NCBI GenBank assembly: GCA_963580285.1
Contig: OY757025.1
Coordinates: forward strand, 120,129,223 to 120,193,222
DNA length: 64,000 nt
Source of the DNA: Lucinisca nassula
Lineage: Eukaryota > Mollusca > Bivalvia > Lucinida > Lucinidae
Reading direction: 5' to 3'
Made by a program: the position numbers and the translations under genes
Part shown: positions 44,332-53,950 of the stretch, in pieces
Position numbering within the stretch: the stretch's first letter is position 1
Layout: the number at the start of each line of letters is the position of its first letter
The notes under the pieces: model-generated
The model's input: only the letters and a program-made list of their open reading frames with translations
Databases searched by the model: none
Told to the model about the DNA's origin: nothing

Positions 44332-44482
44332 ATTTTCCCCCTGCTTAAATAGATTCGTCCCGAATCTCTTCTCATGAAATTCGTCCCGAATCTCTAAGTC
44401 CTATCCAGTCCGGCTGCGAGACTTATTTTCATACTATTTGATGCTCTCAGACGCGGTGCTGGCCCCCACACTAGCCACCAAA
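44332..44482 (-). other. Internal region of a miniature LTR element (TRIM-like)
   Basis: 151 bp between two same-direction 116-bp LTRs. It has a PBS-like start (tttggtggctagtgtggg) and a PPT-like end. It shares 'gagattcgggacgaatct' with the end of the RT-RNase H element. Confidence 0.6.
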
Positions 44483-44598
44483 TGTCACAGGGTTGGAAAA
44501 AGAACATGACTCGACCGGGACTCGAACTCAGGGTCTTTCGCATACCGTGCGAACACTCTACCAACTGAGCTACCGAGCCACACGGTCGACCTGCTACA
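44483..44598 (-). repeat. 116-bp LTR with tRNA-like unit, - copy
   Basis: Same length and termini as 29142-29257 (tgtcacagggttgg on +). Would be the 5' LTR of the miniature element. Confidence 0.75.
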
Positions 44599-44660
44599 TG
44601 TACTCATTAGAATCGCCTCAGTGAGGTGATTCTAAGGAGTACACACAACATACTTTTATG
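44599..44660 (+). repeat. MITE-A hairpin remnant
   Basis: 'tcattagaatcgcctcagtgaggtgattcta' only. Confidence 0.55.
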
Positions 44661-44879
44661 TTTGCGATTCTAATGTGTACTTATAGCGTACCTTTACCTT
44701 TTAAAGTTAAAATCAGGATATCCGAATGTATGGACATTATTTAATAAATTCTCTAGGGACTCAAGAGTGCGTTCGAAGTAACCCAAGTAAACGGGACATG
44801 CGTGTTCGAATTATTGAAAATTTGCTGCACACACATTTTCAAGTGCACATACTTATCATTATTTTTATTTTATTTTCAG

Positions 44880-45045
44880 ACTGCTGAACACAAGCATTGA
44901 AAATCCTGATAGCACGTATCGCGACTATGAAACTGGTGAAGGTTCCATGAAGCTACTCGAAAGCAGGATCCAAGCCTTCCATATCAAATACGGAGAAGGG
45001 CACAAAACTAAGAACCTTCCACGCCTAAGGCGATACAAACTTGAC
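44880..45045 (+). CDS. CNBD2-like protein, exon (sixth recognised)
   Basis: 166-nt exon after tttattttattttcag and before gtaaga. It lies 20.8 kb beyond exon five, with the nested LTR elements in that intron. In phase it reads RLLNTSIENPDSTYRDYETG, then SMKLLESRIQAFHIKYGEGH and LPRLRRYKLD. Codon phase closes to 0 at its end, matching the last exon. This conserved-looking charged segment has no domain I can name. Confidence 0.8.
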
Positions 45046-45121
45046 GTAAGAGCAATAAACATATAACGTGAACCACATGAAAATTCAACAAGAACCAGCG
45101 GAATGAAATGAAAATATAAAT

Positions 45122-45372
45122 CAAAGTGAAGGCAATGATCAGAAATCGAACCAATTAACCCACGCCTCCCGTCAGAGACACCAAAGAGAAAGAAACCCAA
45201 ACATGAAATAACTAGACCCTGATGGAAACATCAATAGTGGAAAGCCAAATTGGCAGTTCCTTTCCCAAACAAAGGCCCATTTCGCTAGCCAAAACAAAAA
45301 GTTATAAGCTATGCACACATTCAAAAACAAGCTATAACAAAATTCCGCGACAGTGGGTAAAACGGTCAGTGA
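45122..45372 (-). mobile_element. PLE tail
   Basis: Minus tail, diverged, 76 bp into the intron after exon six. Confidence 0.65.
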
Positions 45373-45474
45373 AATGTAAAGCATGTCACAAACACACAAG
45401 AATGAAAATCAGTAATGGAGATTACGTAAACAACATGAAAATCCAACAATAACAAGCCGAATGAAACTATAAAT

Positions 45475-45690
45475 AGAAGTGAAGGCAATGATCAGGAATC
45501 GACACAACCCACACCTTCGATCAGAGACACCAAAGGGAAAGAAACACAAACATGAAATGGAAACATCAATAGCAGAAAGGCAAAAGGACAGTTCCTTTCC
45601 CACAAAACGCTAATTTAACAAAATAAACGGCGACAAAAGAATCGCCTTGGAACGGTCAGTGAAATGTAAAGCATGTCACACACCCACAAG
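45475..45690 (-). mobile_element. PLE tail
   Basis: Minus tail with an internal deletion. 'gtcagtgaaatgtaaagcatg' also follows the preceding tail (45365-45385), so the pair is part of a local duplication. Confidence 0.65.
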
Positions 45691-45775
45691 AATAAAAATC
45701 AATAATGGAGCTTTTTGGAACTGATGCATTTGCTAGTTAAGGCCTCAGTAGTGACAGTGGCTATCCGCCTGTGAC

Positions 45776-45940
45776 GTTTTCACTTTGGTGATGTTGATGG
45801 GCCGGACTAGCTAGTTTTGACCAATTAGAACTCAGCAATGACTCAGAAATAATTTCCAAATTCCACAATGAAATTATCGGTTCCAAAGGACTAAAATATA
45901 TAATGCACCCTTTGATCATGAACTGTGAGACTTTTACGAC
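45776..45940 (-). repeat. Ribozyme unit relic, second family
   Basis: 'gggccggactagctagtttt' and 'actcagcaatgactcag' mark a decayed hammerhead. Confidence 0.45.
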
Positions 45941-46315
45941 CACCCCATTCCGTTTTCACGAACTGCATCAAAGTTTGATATGTCGTGGGATGGGAAATAC
46001 CTAGGAAACATGGTATTCCCAACTGAACCGGAAATTGCAGAATGCAACAAGTTTTTACTCAAAAATAATAACACCGGATAACATGTGCATGTATTGGGTA
46101 TTTTTACCATTTCTTTTAGAAAGAGACATACTTTATTACTCTACGATTTCTGCAGTATACATCAAGTTCCAACTTTAACGGTTTCTATTGTAAAAAAAAA
46201 TACACTGTTTGTTAAATCCTTACTAATTCCAAGTTCATTTGCTTCTCTTGCACTGTATCCAGTTAACTGAAATTTAATTACTATGTCGATTTTTAAAATT
46301 TGTCATTTGGTATAT

Positions 46316-46553
46316 CATCACGAAAACACGCCTATATAATTTTGACCCCCTTGAACCCCACTTTTATGTAGTAAAACTGGGGTTTACAGGGGTAAATCTC
46401 ATTTTTCTTATTTCTGATCTAAAATATAGATTGTGGGTACTTGTAAGAACCGCCTCGATGAGGCGGTTCTAACGAGTACCAGCAATTTATATTTTGAGCA
46501 GAAATGAGGAATATATCACAAATTTTCATCTTACAATTTTCGTTTTCTCAATG
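46316..46553 (+). mobile_element. MITE-A copy
   Basis: Left end 'atcatcacgaaaacacgcc'. Hairpin near 46450; the right end is truncated at a ribozyme unit. Confidence 0.75.
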
Positions 46554-46637
46554 GTAAATATGTTCTATAAAAGGGTTATCCTTTGGAAGCAAAGAATACA
46601 TTAAAGAACCAAAATATATGGAGTGTACATGTTTTCA

Positions 46638-46683
46638 GGGCCAGACTAACTAGTTTCGGCCAATTAGGCCTCATCAGTGACCC
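46638..46683 (-). ncRNA. Hammerhead ribozyme (second family)
   Basis: Minus strand: gggtca-ctgatgag, gcctaattggc stem II, cgaaac, stem III ctagttag, cut after GTC, stem I partner tggccc. Core intact. Confidence 0.75.
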
Positions 46684-46897
46684 TCAGATATTTACAAAAT
46701 TCCACTATGGAATCAATGATCCCAAAGGACAAGAAAATATAATCTACACTATGATGTAGGGCAGGGAGACGTTTTACCGCCTCCACACATTCCCACACAC
46801 CAGCTGTAGTGAAGTTAAATATGTTCTATAAAAGGGTTATCCGTTGGAAGTAAGGAATACACCACAGAACCAAAAATATGGAGTGTACATGTTTTCT

Positions 46898-46943
46898 GGG
46901 CCAAACTAGCTAGTTTCGGCCAATCAGGCCTCATCAGTGACCC
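46898..46943 (-). ncRNA. Hammerhead ribozyme (second family)
   Basis: As above with stem III ctagctag and cleavage triplet GTT. Core intact. Confidence 0.72.
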
Positions 46944-46963
46944 TCAGATCTACAATGTACAAA

Positions 46964-47400
46964 ATAAAAGTAAAACAAAGATCAGGAATCGATACAATTA
47001 ACTTACTCCACCCATCAAAGACACCAAAGGGAAAGAAACACAAACATTAAGCGACCAGACCATAATTGAAACCTGAACAAAGGAAGGCCACAAGAACAGT
47101 TACTTTCTCTCAAAATGGCCATCCAAAATAAAAAGACACAAGTGATACACACAGTAAGTAACAAACAACAACATAAATAAACCGCCACAGAAGAACCGCC
47201 TTGGAACGGTCAGTGGAAAGATTTCCACTGGGGGGCTTAAATCGATTTTACGTGGCCACAATCCTCGACCTTACTTCCGTCGCGATTTAGACAAATAATT
47301 TGCACAGTCTGCATGAAGGCCTCCTAACTCATCAGTGCAACAGCTCCGTGAACACACGTAATCAAAGAACAATAGAGTTGAGACTACGGTGAGGACTCGA
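46964..47400 (-). mobile_element. PLE tail before last exon
   Basis: Minus tail ending 'gagactacggtgaggactcg', 60 bp upstream of the exon. Confidence 0.75.
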
Positions 47401-47403
47401 CTA

Positions 47404-47441
47404 GTCTACAATGCATTTGTATAGACTAGTTTTCGTAATGT
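47404..47441 (-). repeat. MITE-A terminus fragment
   Basis: 'aatgcatttgtatagacta' and 'gttttcgtaatg' end 19 bp before the last exon. Confidence 0.65.
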
Positions 47442-47460
47442 GATTGGTTCTTTCTTTAAG

Positions 47461-47727
47461 GCACTTGAAGATAAAGCAGGAGAGAAACCTAAGCCTGGAG
47501 GAAAAGTGTGGATCAAGAAACGGCTGTGTAAATTCGCTGATACTGAATACATGGTGAAGGATCATAGTCATGTTCATTACCATATGGTAGACAATATACC
47601 GGAATTTGAAAACGTGAGAAAAACTAAAGCCGTTATGCAAAGACTACTGGAAGGCCGTAGTTATAAAGATGATTCGGAATTTTTTCAAGACAATAAACCG
47701 AAGACGGTAGAAGTAAAGGATGCATAA
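47461..47727 (+). CDS. CNBD2-like protein, last exon with stop
   Basis: Terminal exon after acceptor ttctttctttaag, in phase 0. It encodes ALEDKAGEKPKPGGKVWIKK, then TEYMVKDHSHVHYHMVDNIP and RLLEGRSYKDDSEFF, and stops with TAA at 47725-47727. The seven exons total 2334 nt, an exact multiple of three with no internal stop, which strongly supports the model. MITE-A fragments sit on both sides: one ends 19 bp before the acceptor and one begins 10 bp after the stop, so the 3' UTR is mostly transposon. AATAAA at 48017-48022 is a candidate polyadenylation signal, unproven. Confidence 0.85.
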   Translation, partial: ALEDKAGEKPKPGGKVWIKKRLCKFADTEYMVKDHSHVHYHMVDNIPEFENVRKTKAVMQRLLEGRSYKDDSEFFQDNKPKTVEVKDA

Positions 47728-47737
47728 GACGTTGAAG

Positions 47738-47880
47738 TCATTACGCAAACACGCCTATACAAATACATTGCCACCTTTATCGCCAAAAAAATGAAAATTT
47801 TATGATGAAAATTTGTGATATTTTTCTTATTTCTGCTCAAATATAGATTTTGGGTACTCGTTAGAACCGCTGACGCGACG
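47738..47880 (-). repeat. MITE-A half copy in 3' UTR
   Basis: Begins 'tcattacgcaaacacgcc' 10 bp after the stop codon and breaks off in the hairpin at 'ttagaaccgc'. Confidence 0.75.
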
Positions 47881-48056
47881 CCGTAAAATGAAATTTCCGA
47901 CCGTAAAACCGCCGATTTACCTCCATAAATGAAAACTTTTAACATAGCTATCCTATAACTCTTAATGAAAAAATACCCTTGCAATGTTGTCCTTCATAAC
48001 TGACATAAATATGTGAAATAAAAGGAGCTTATTGTAGTGCTTACTACAAGGGTTTG

Positions 48057-48363
48057 TTTTGGCCCCCGCCCATCGGGACTTGAAGAAATAGATTGGGCTG
48101 CATGATGCTTCCACGCAGCGCTGAACCCAACCGTACACGAGTACTGGTAAACCACTTAGAAGTTCGAAGCATGCCCAGGAAAAGTGATGCGAGTTGGACC
48201 GTCCATGCATAAAAACTCTTTTCGTTTAATTGGACGGCAGGGCTTGAGAAGTCATTTCATCTCAATGTCGGGTAAAAGTCCCACAAAATTGGAAGCAACG
48301 TCTCCAAAATGACCTATACAGTGTTGAGTGGGACGTTAAACCTCAAATCAAACAAACAAACAA
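48057..48363 (+). mobile_element. SINE-like repeat
   Basis: Ends 'gacgttaaacctcaaatc' plus (aaac)3. Colinear with 7046-7345. Confidence 0.65.
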
Positions 48364-49295
48364 GGATGTGTTAACCGTTAGAGACTCTTCGAGCTTTGAA
48401 TTTAGACACGGTCATTTCATGTCAATGGGGTTTTATAGACGTCATTCTGATTTGGTTTCAAAATTCAGTGTTGGACTTAAAACTCTTCTGCAACAAGGCC
48501 TATCGGAACCCGAATTCTATGGTGACTTAGTATATAAATTTAGAAAAAAACATGCCTGTAATGACTTTAGTGCCCAATTTCGTAAAATCGTTAGTCGATA
48601 TATAAAGATTGGGTACAACATATATGTTATAAATCAGACTACATGCATAGTGGTTAACCCAATCACGGTTGGCAACTTTGCTTCCCTCTTTGGTTGCACA
48701 CCGGTGGGTCGGGCCTAGGATTATATGACGGTTCCAGCGTAAAAACATAAATGGAATTTTATTTAAGTATTCTGTATGTTGTTGACGCCTGATGCTCCGT
48801 CTTTCGTCGGGCCCTTCGTATTCTAACTGTTGGTTTTCTTTTGCTCCAGCAATTCTGTTGTTGTATGCTGTCAAGTCCTTAACTTTGTTTCATCTCTGTA
48901 GTTTTTTTATTCGTATGAGTTAGGAAGCCTTCATGTGGACTAAACTTAATTAGTGTATACCGCAACAGAGGTAAGGGCGAGGATTATGGCCATGTAAAAT
49001 CGATTTAAGCCCCCCAGTGGAATTCTTTCCACTGACCGTTCCAATGCGGTACTTCTGTGGCGGTTTATTTATGTTCTTGTTTGGTACTTACTGTGTGTAT
49101 CATTTGTGTATTTTTATTTTGGATGACCATTTGGCCATTTTGTGGGAAAGTAACTGTCCTAATGGCCTTCCTTTGTTCAGGTTTCAATTATGGTCTGGTC
49201 GCTTAATGTTTGTGTTTCTTTCCCTTTGGTGTCTTTGATGGGTGGAGAAAGTTAATTGGATCGATTCCTGATCTTTGTTTTAATTCTATTTTTCT
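48364..49295 (+). mobile_element. PLE copy with C-terminal coding end and tail
   Basis: GFYRRHSDLVSKFSVGLKTL through NPITVGNFASLFGCTPVGR (48430-48718), then the full 3' tail to 'tttgttttaattctattt'. Used as an unedited reference for 53.6 kb. Confidence 0.8.
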
Positions 49296-49431
49296 CAGCA
49301 AATGAATCCTAAGCATACTGACAAAAGGTGTAGATCCTGATAAGAAGCATTCAAATCAGGAATTTTATTATTTGTATAGATATTATGTCCAGGATAAAAA
49401 AGTTGATAATTAAAGGATTCCTGGAATTTGA

Positions 49432-49995
49432 AAACTTTGCTTTGCTTCCCTCTTTAATTGCACGCCAGTGGGCCTCAGATTCTATGACGGTTCCTGCGTA
49501 AATGCTTGCTTAGAATTAAAGAGAATCTAATTTTATGTAATGTTGGTTGGTGCCTGGTGCTCTTTCTCTGGTTGGGCCCATCGGAGTCTAACGGTTGGTT
49601 TTCTTTTGCTCCAGCATTTGAGTGTTTTCTTGCTGTCGAGTCCTCTCTATTGTTTCATCTGTGTGGTTGATTGATTTTTGTGTTCACGGAGTTGTTGCAC
49701 TGATGAGTTGGGAGGCCTCCATGCGGGCTGGGAGGATTGTTTGTCTGGATCGCGGCAGAGGACGGGGCGGGGATTCTCTTTGGTTTGTCTTTGAATCTTT
49801 GTTTTGCTTATATTATTTTGTTTCGGATAGCCAAATTGGCCATTTTGTAGCAAAGTTACTGTCCTTTTGTCTTTCCGGTATTGATCTTATAATAAGGGTC
49901 TGTCGTTTCATGTTTGGGTTTCGTTCCCTTTGATGTCTCTGATGGGAATGTTGGTTAATTGTATCGATTCCTGATCATTGCCTTCACTTCTATTT
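49432..49995 (+). mobile_element. PLE tail, hypermutated patch
   Basis: Sense tail. 49700-49775 differs from other copies mostly by A-to-G (gactgaacaaatta to gggctgggaggattg). Confidence 0.75.
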
Positions 49996-50027
49996 TATCA
50001 TAAATATGTTCTATTATAATGTTATTA

Positions 50028-50160
50028 ATCAGGTAATTTCGTATTGGCCCAGGTACAGGTCCGAGGTCTGCTGTATTGGCACGAGGCCGAAGGCCGAGGC
50101 CAATACAGCTGACCGAGGACCTGTATCTGGACCAGTACGAAATTACTTGATTAATTACAA
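50028..50160. mobile_element. Palindromic MITE
   Basis: 'taatcaggtaatttcgta' pairs with 'tacgaaattacttgatta'. Inner 'acaggtcc'/'ggacctgt' and 'gctgtattggc'/'gccaatacagc' complete a long imperfect stem. Confidence 0.75.
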
Positions 50161-50247
50161 TTTTATTAATTGACGCAATTAAAAACATGATTTATGATTT
50201 TTAATATTGGTTGACCTTGTGTAATATAGGATAATCAATTAATAAAA

Positions 50248-50425
50248 AAGGGTTATCCTTTGGAAGCAAGGAATACACCTCAAAACTGGAAAATATGGAG
50301 TGTATATGTTTTCTGGGCCCAGACCCGCTAGTTCCGGCTAATTAGGCCTCATACGTGACCCTCAAGATATTTTCAAAATTCCACAATGGAATCAATGTTC
50401 CCAAAATACAAGAAAATACAAACAA
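50248..50425 (-). repeat. Second-family ribozyme unit, decayed
   Basis: The hammerhead at 50315-50361 has a mutated core (tcatacgtgaccc, ttccggc). Confidence 0.55.
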
Positions 50426-50705
50426 TTTGCCTTCACTGCAGCTGGTGTTGTGCCGTATGGCGGCCGTAAAACGTCTCCCCGTACATCAACCAAAGTGCAG
50501 TGTATATTTTACTTTTGGTCCTTTGAGATCAGCGTGAATATTCTGAGAAATCAGAAATAAATTATTCTTTTAGACTCATATTCTAGACAGGTTTTTAATT
50601 ATTTGGACCCCATTTTGATTTATATCAGTCTTCGAATCGACTGCCTATTCGAAATTCGTAAAATTGCAGTATGTTTCCTCTGGTTTTCTTTGCTGGATCA
50701 TTACA

Positions 50706-50751
50706 GGGTCACTGATGAGGCTTTATTAGCCGAAACTACGTAGTATGACCC
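50706..50751 (+). ncRNA. Hammerhead ribozyme (PLE type)
   Basis: Consensus core, stem I gggtca/tgaccc, stem III ctacgtag, cut after GTA. Confidence 0.82.
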
Positions 50752-51086
50752 ATCTTCTTTCTTATGAATGTTTTCATTGCTCTTAAAGGAACTCATTTTT
50801 TATTTATTTGCCTTCACTGCAACTGGTGTTGTGCCGTGTGGCGGCCGTAAAACGTCTCCCCGTATATCAACCATAGTGCAGTTTATATTTTACTTTTGGT
50901 CCTTTGAGATCAGCGTGAATATTCTGAGAAATCAGAAATAAATTATTGGTTTAGACTCACATTCTAGACAGGTTTTTAATTATTTGGACCCCATTTTGAT
51001 TTATATCCGTCTTTGAATCGACTGCCTATTCGAAATTCGAAAAATTGCAGTATGTTTCCTCTGGTTTTCTTTGCCGGATCATTACA

Positions 51087-51132
51087 GGGTCACTGATGAG
51101 GCTTTATTAGCCGCAACTACGTAGTATGACCC
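51087..51132 (+). ncRNA. Hammerhead ribozyme, core mutated
   Basis: cgcaac replaces cgaaac; expected to be inactive although both stems are kept. Confidence 0.65.
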
Positions 51133-51470
51133 ATCTTCTTTCTTATGAATGTTTTCATTGCTCTTAAAGGAACCCATTTTTTATTTTTATATGCCTTCAC
51201 GGCAGCTGGTGTTGTGCCGTGTGGCGGCCGTAAAACGTTTCCCCGTACACCAACCATAGTGCAGTTTATATTTTACTTTTGGTCCTTTGAGATCAGCGTG
51301 AATATTCTGAGAAATCAGAAATAAATTATTGGTTTAGACTCATATTCTAGACAGGTTTTTTAATTATTTGGACCCCATTTTGATTTATATCAGTCTTTGA
51401 ATCGACTGCCTATTCGAAATTCGTAAAATTGCAGTATGTTTCCTCTGGTTTTCTTTGCCGGATCATTACA

Positions 51471-51490
51471 GGGTCACTGATGAGGCTTTA
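51471..51490 (+). ncRNA. Hammerhead 5' half, split by the PLE
   Basis: gggtcactgatgaggcttta is followed by the PLE. The 3' half (ttagccgatactacgtagta, tgaccc) lies at about 54920-54950. Confidence 0.7.
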
Positions 51491-51607
51491 ATGTCGACAC
51501 TCCTGGAATGTCGAAAACGCAGAACTAGATCTCACGGCACCAGGAAAAATGGTAACTTTAAACGTAAATCACGTGCGTTTAAACGAAACAAAACTAGACT
51601 GAAGTGA
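51491..51607 (+). CDS. Short basic ORF upstream of RT
   Basis: 38 codons starting MSTLLECRKRRTRSHG, very rich in Arg and Lys, ending TGA. It may be the remnant of the N-terminal part of the RT protein or a chance frame. Confidence 0.3.
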   Translation: MSTLLECRKRRTRSHGTRKNGNFKRKSRAFKRNKTRLK

Positions 51608-51643
51608 CTGTCAATTATATTATTAAATCATGGACGCCACTCT

Positions 51644-53950
51644 ATGCTTTCATTTTTAAGTTCATTACCCGTTTCTGTTTTACGTCTTCTGGACACCGAG
51701 GCGAATAAATTCTACGATAGTTCTCATCAGTTATATGATGCGGCTCTCTTAACTAGAGGCTATACTCAGCATACTCTCCGTCCTTACATTGATTCTGAAA
51801 TTAATCATAAACGCCATTTCTTCAAAATATCCTTCATTAATAAGGGTATGGATTTTATAGATTTGCCCAGTATCTTCCGTGAGAGATCGGTGCTTTCTTC
51901 CATTCCTGCTTATTTTCAAAATACTGAAACACCTATAATTTGCTATAAATATAACAAACCTGTTAGATCTATCATTTTTAATTTCAATAAACTTGTTTCA
52001 GATCTTGATATTGATACCAATACTCCTGATTCATGTGATTGTAAAAACTCAAAGTATTGCTATCCTGCTGCTGGTCATGTGATTACTGGCAATTTGAAAA
52101 TTATTCCTGATTCTAGGATAAGGAATATAATTTCTAAAGGACCGAAATATCGGTTTCCTTCTAAAATTGATTTCAGTAAATGTAGAGATGAAATCGCTGC
52201 TTCCTTGAATGAATTCGGTAATCGATGGTGTAAGCGAGAGTATGTTGAGCATAAAGCCCTTAAGGACTGGAAACTTAGCATTTTAAAACTAGTGAATAAA
52301 CGCATTTCTTTCTATTCTCAAAATACTAACTTATTACCTCCTAAGCCCAAAACGTCTTTACGTCATCTTAAACTAGGTATTCAAGAATTTCATAAGAAGT
52401 TTGTTTTGGCCCCTGCAGACAAGGCCGCTAACAACGTCGTCGTTGTGTGACGGCTCCACTATTTTAACACGCTTAAGCAGGAGCTTGGTGGTACTAAGGC
52501 CTATGAACTTCAGCCTTTAGCTGAAGAGAGAGCTATAGTAGATAAACATGTTTGTCTTTCAGCCACCAAGTTTGCTGTGTGTGTTAACGAAGGCCAAGAC
52601 AAGCTTCCTACGCTATACTGGTTACCAAAACTTCATAAAAAACCTTACAAAGCACGGTTTATTGCAAATTCTAGCTCTTGCACTACCACTGAACTTTCTA
52701 AATTATTAACTTCCTGTCTTACTGCTATTAAAACGCATGTAATTAAATATTGTGATAAAGTCTTTGAAAGATCAGGAAGAAATCTGTTTTGGTCTATAAA
52801 AAATTCGAATGAGGTTTTAAATAAATTGAAATCTAGACATTTTCGTGCTTCTAGTCTGTCTACTTACGATTTTTCCACTCTTTACACTACACTTCCTCAT
52901 AATCTTATAAAAGAAAAGCTTAATGATTTAATTGAATGGGCTTTTCACAGAGAAGATTCTCTCCATCTTGCATGTAATGTCAGAAATGCATTTTTCTCTT
53001 CTAAAGAGCATAAGAATTATACACTTTGGTCATGTCAGAAAGTGTGTGATGCCCTCACCTTTCTACTTGACAATATTTATATTAGATTCGGTACTAATTT
53101 ATTTAGACAAATTGTTGGTATTCCGATGGGTACTAATTGCGCACCTCTTGTGGCTGATCTGTTCTTGTATTGTTATGAAAGAGACTTCATTTTGTCGCTT
53201 TCCATTGATAACCAATCTGAAATTATTGAAGCTTTTAGCTCTACTTCTAGATATTTAGATGATTTATTAAATATTGATAATACCTATTTTGATGGTTTGA
53301 TCAGTCGGATTTGCCCCCTAGAGCTTCAGTTGAATAGGGCAAATTCTTCTGATACCGGGGCCCCGTTTTTGGATTTACGTCTGTCTGTTGTGGATGGATT
53401 TGTTTCGTGCGGGATTTGTGGTGGACGCGATGACTTTGATTTTGAGATTGTAGGTTTTCCTTTTTTGGCTGGTGATGTTCCTCGTGCGCCGTCCTGTGGC
53501 GTTTATGTTTCGCAATTGGTTCGGTTTGCTGGAGTGTGTGGTCGTGTGGCTGACTTCAACACTCGTAATAAATTATTAACGGCTAGACTCCTTGGTCGGG
53601 GTTATCGGTACCATGGACTTCGCAAAGCCTTTTAAAAATTTTGTGGGCGCCGTTCTGGTTTGGTTTCGGAATTCAATGTTGGGCTTGGGTCTCTTCTGCG
53701 GCGGGGTCTGTCGGAACCCGAATCTTGTGGTTACTTAGTGTGTGGGTTCGGAAAAATGTGTGGCCGCGGTGACTTCGGCGCCCAATTTCGTGGGGTCGTT
53801 CTTCGATGTAAAAAGATTGGGTACAACATGGATATTATACGACAGACTGCATGCATGGTGGTTAACCCAATCACGGTTGGCAACTTTGCTTCCCTCTTTA
53901 ATTGCACGCCGGTGGGTCAGGCCTCAGATTCTATGACGGCTCCAACGTGA
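51644..53950 (+). pseudogene. PLE reverse transcriptase, two nonsense codons
   Basis: One frame throughout. N-terminal region (CDCKNSKYCYPAAGHVITGN) to 52447. TGA at 52448-52450. RT: YWLPKLHKKPYKARFIANSS (motif typical of PLE, 'LPK.HK'), STYDFSTLYTTLPH (motif A), GIPMGTNCAPLVADLFLYCY (motif B), SRYLDDLLNIDN (motif C). TAA at 53633-53635 (other copies have Ser, tca). The C-terminal domain ends NPITVGNFASLFNCTPVGQA. From about 53290 the sequence carries a dense A-to-G excess that changes many codons (Lys to Gly, Tyr to Cys, Gln to Arg). Confidence 0.85.

Larger units (their letters stand above)
46554..46963 (-). repeat. Tandem dimer of second-family ribozyme units
   Basis: Two head-to-tail units (46554-46817, 46818-46963), the second cut by a PLE tail. 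Tandem arrangement with a hammerhead per unit is the retrozyme layout. Confidence 0.7.
50426..51490 (+). repeat. Three tandem PLE ribozyme units
   Basis: Units 50426-50807, 50808-51190 and 51191-51490, head-to-tail with a period of about 382 bp, just upstream of the PLE. The third is split by the PLE and resumes at 54918-54985 and 55355-55379. Confidence 0.85.
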
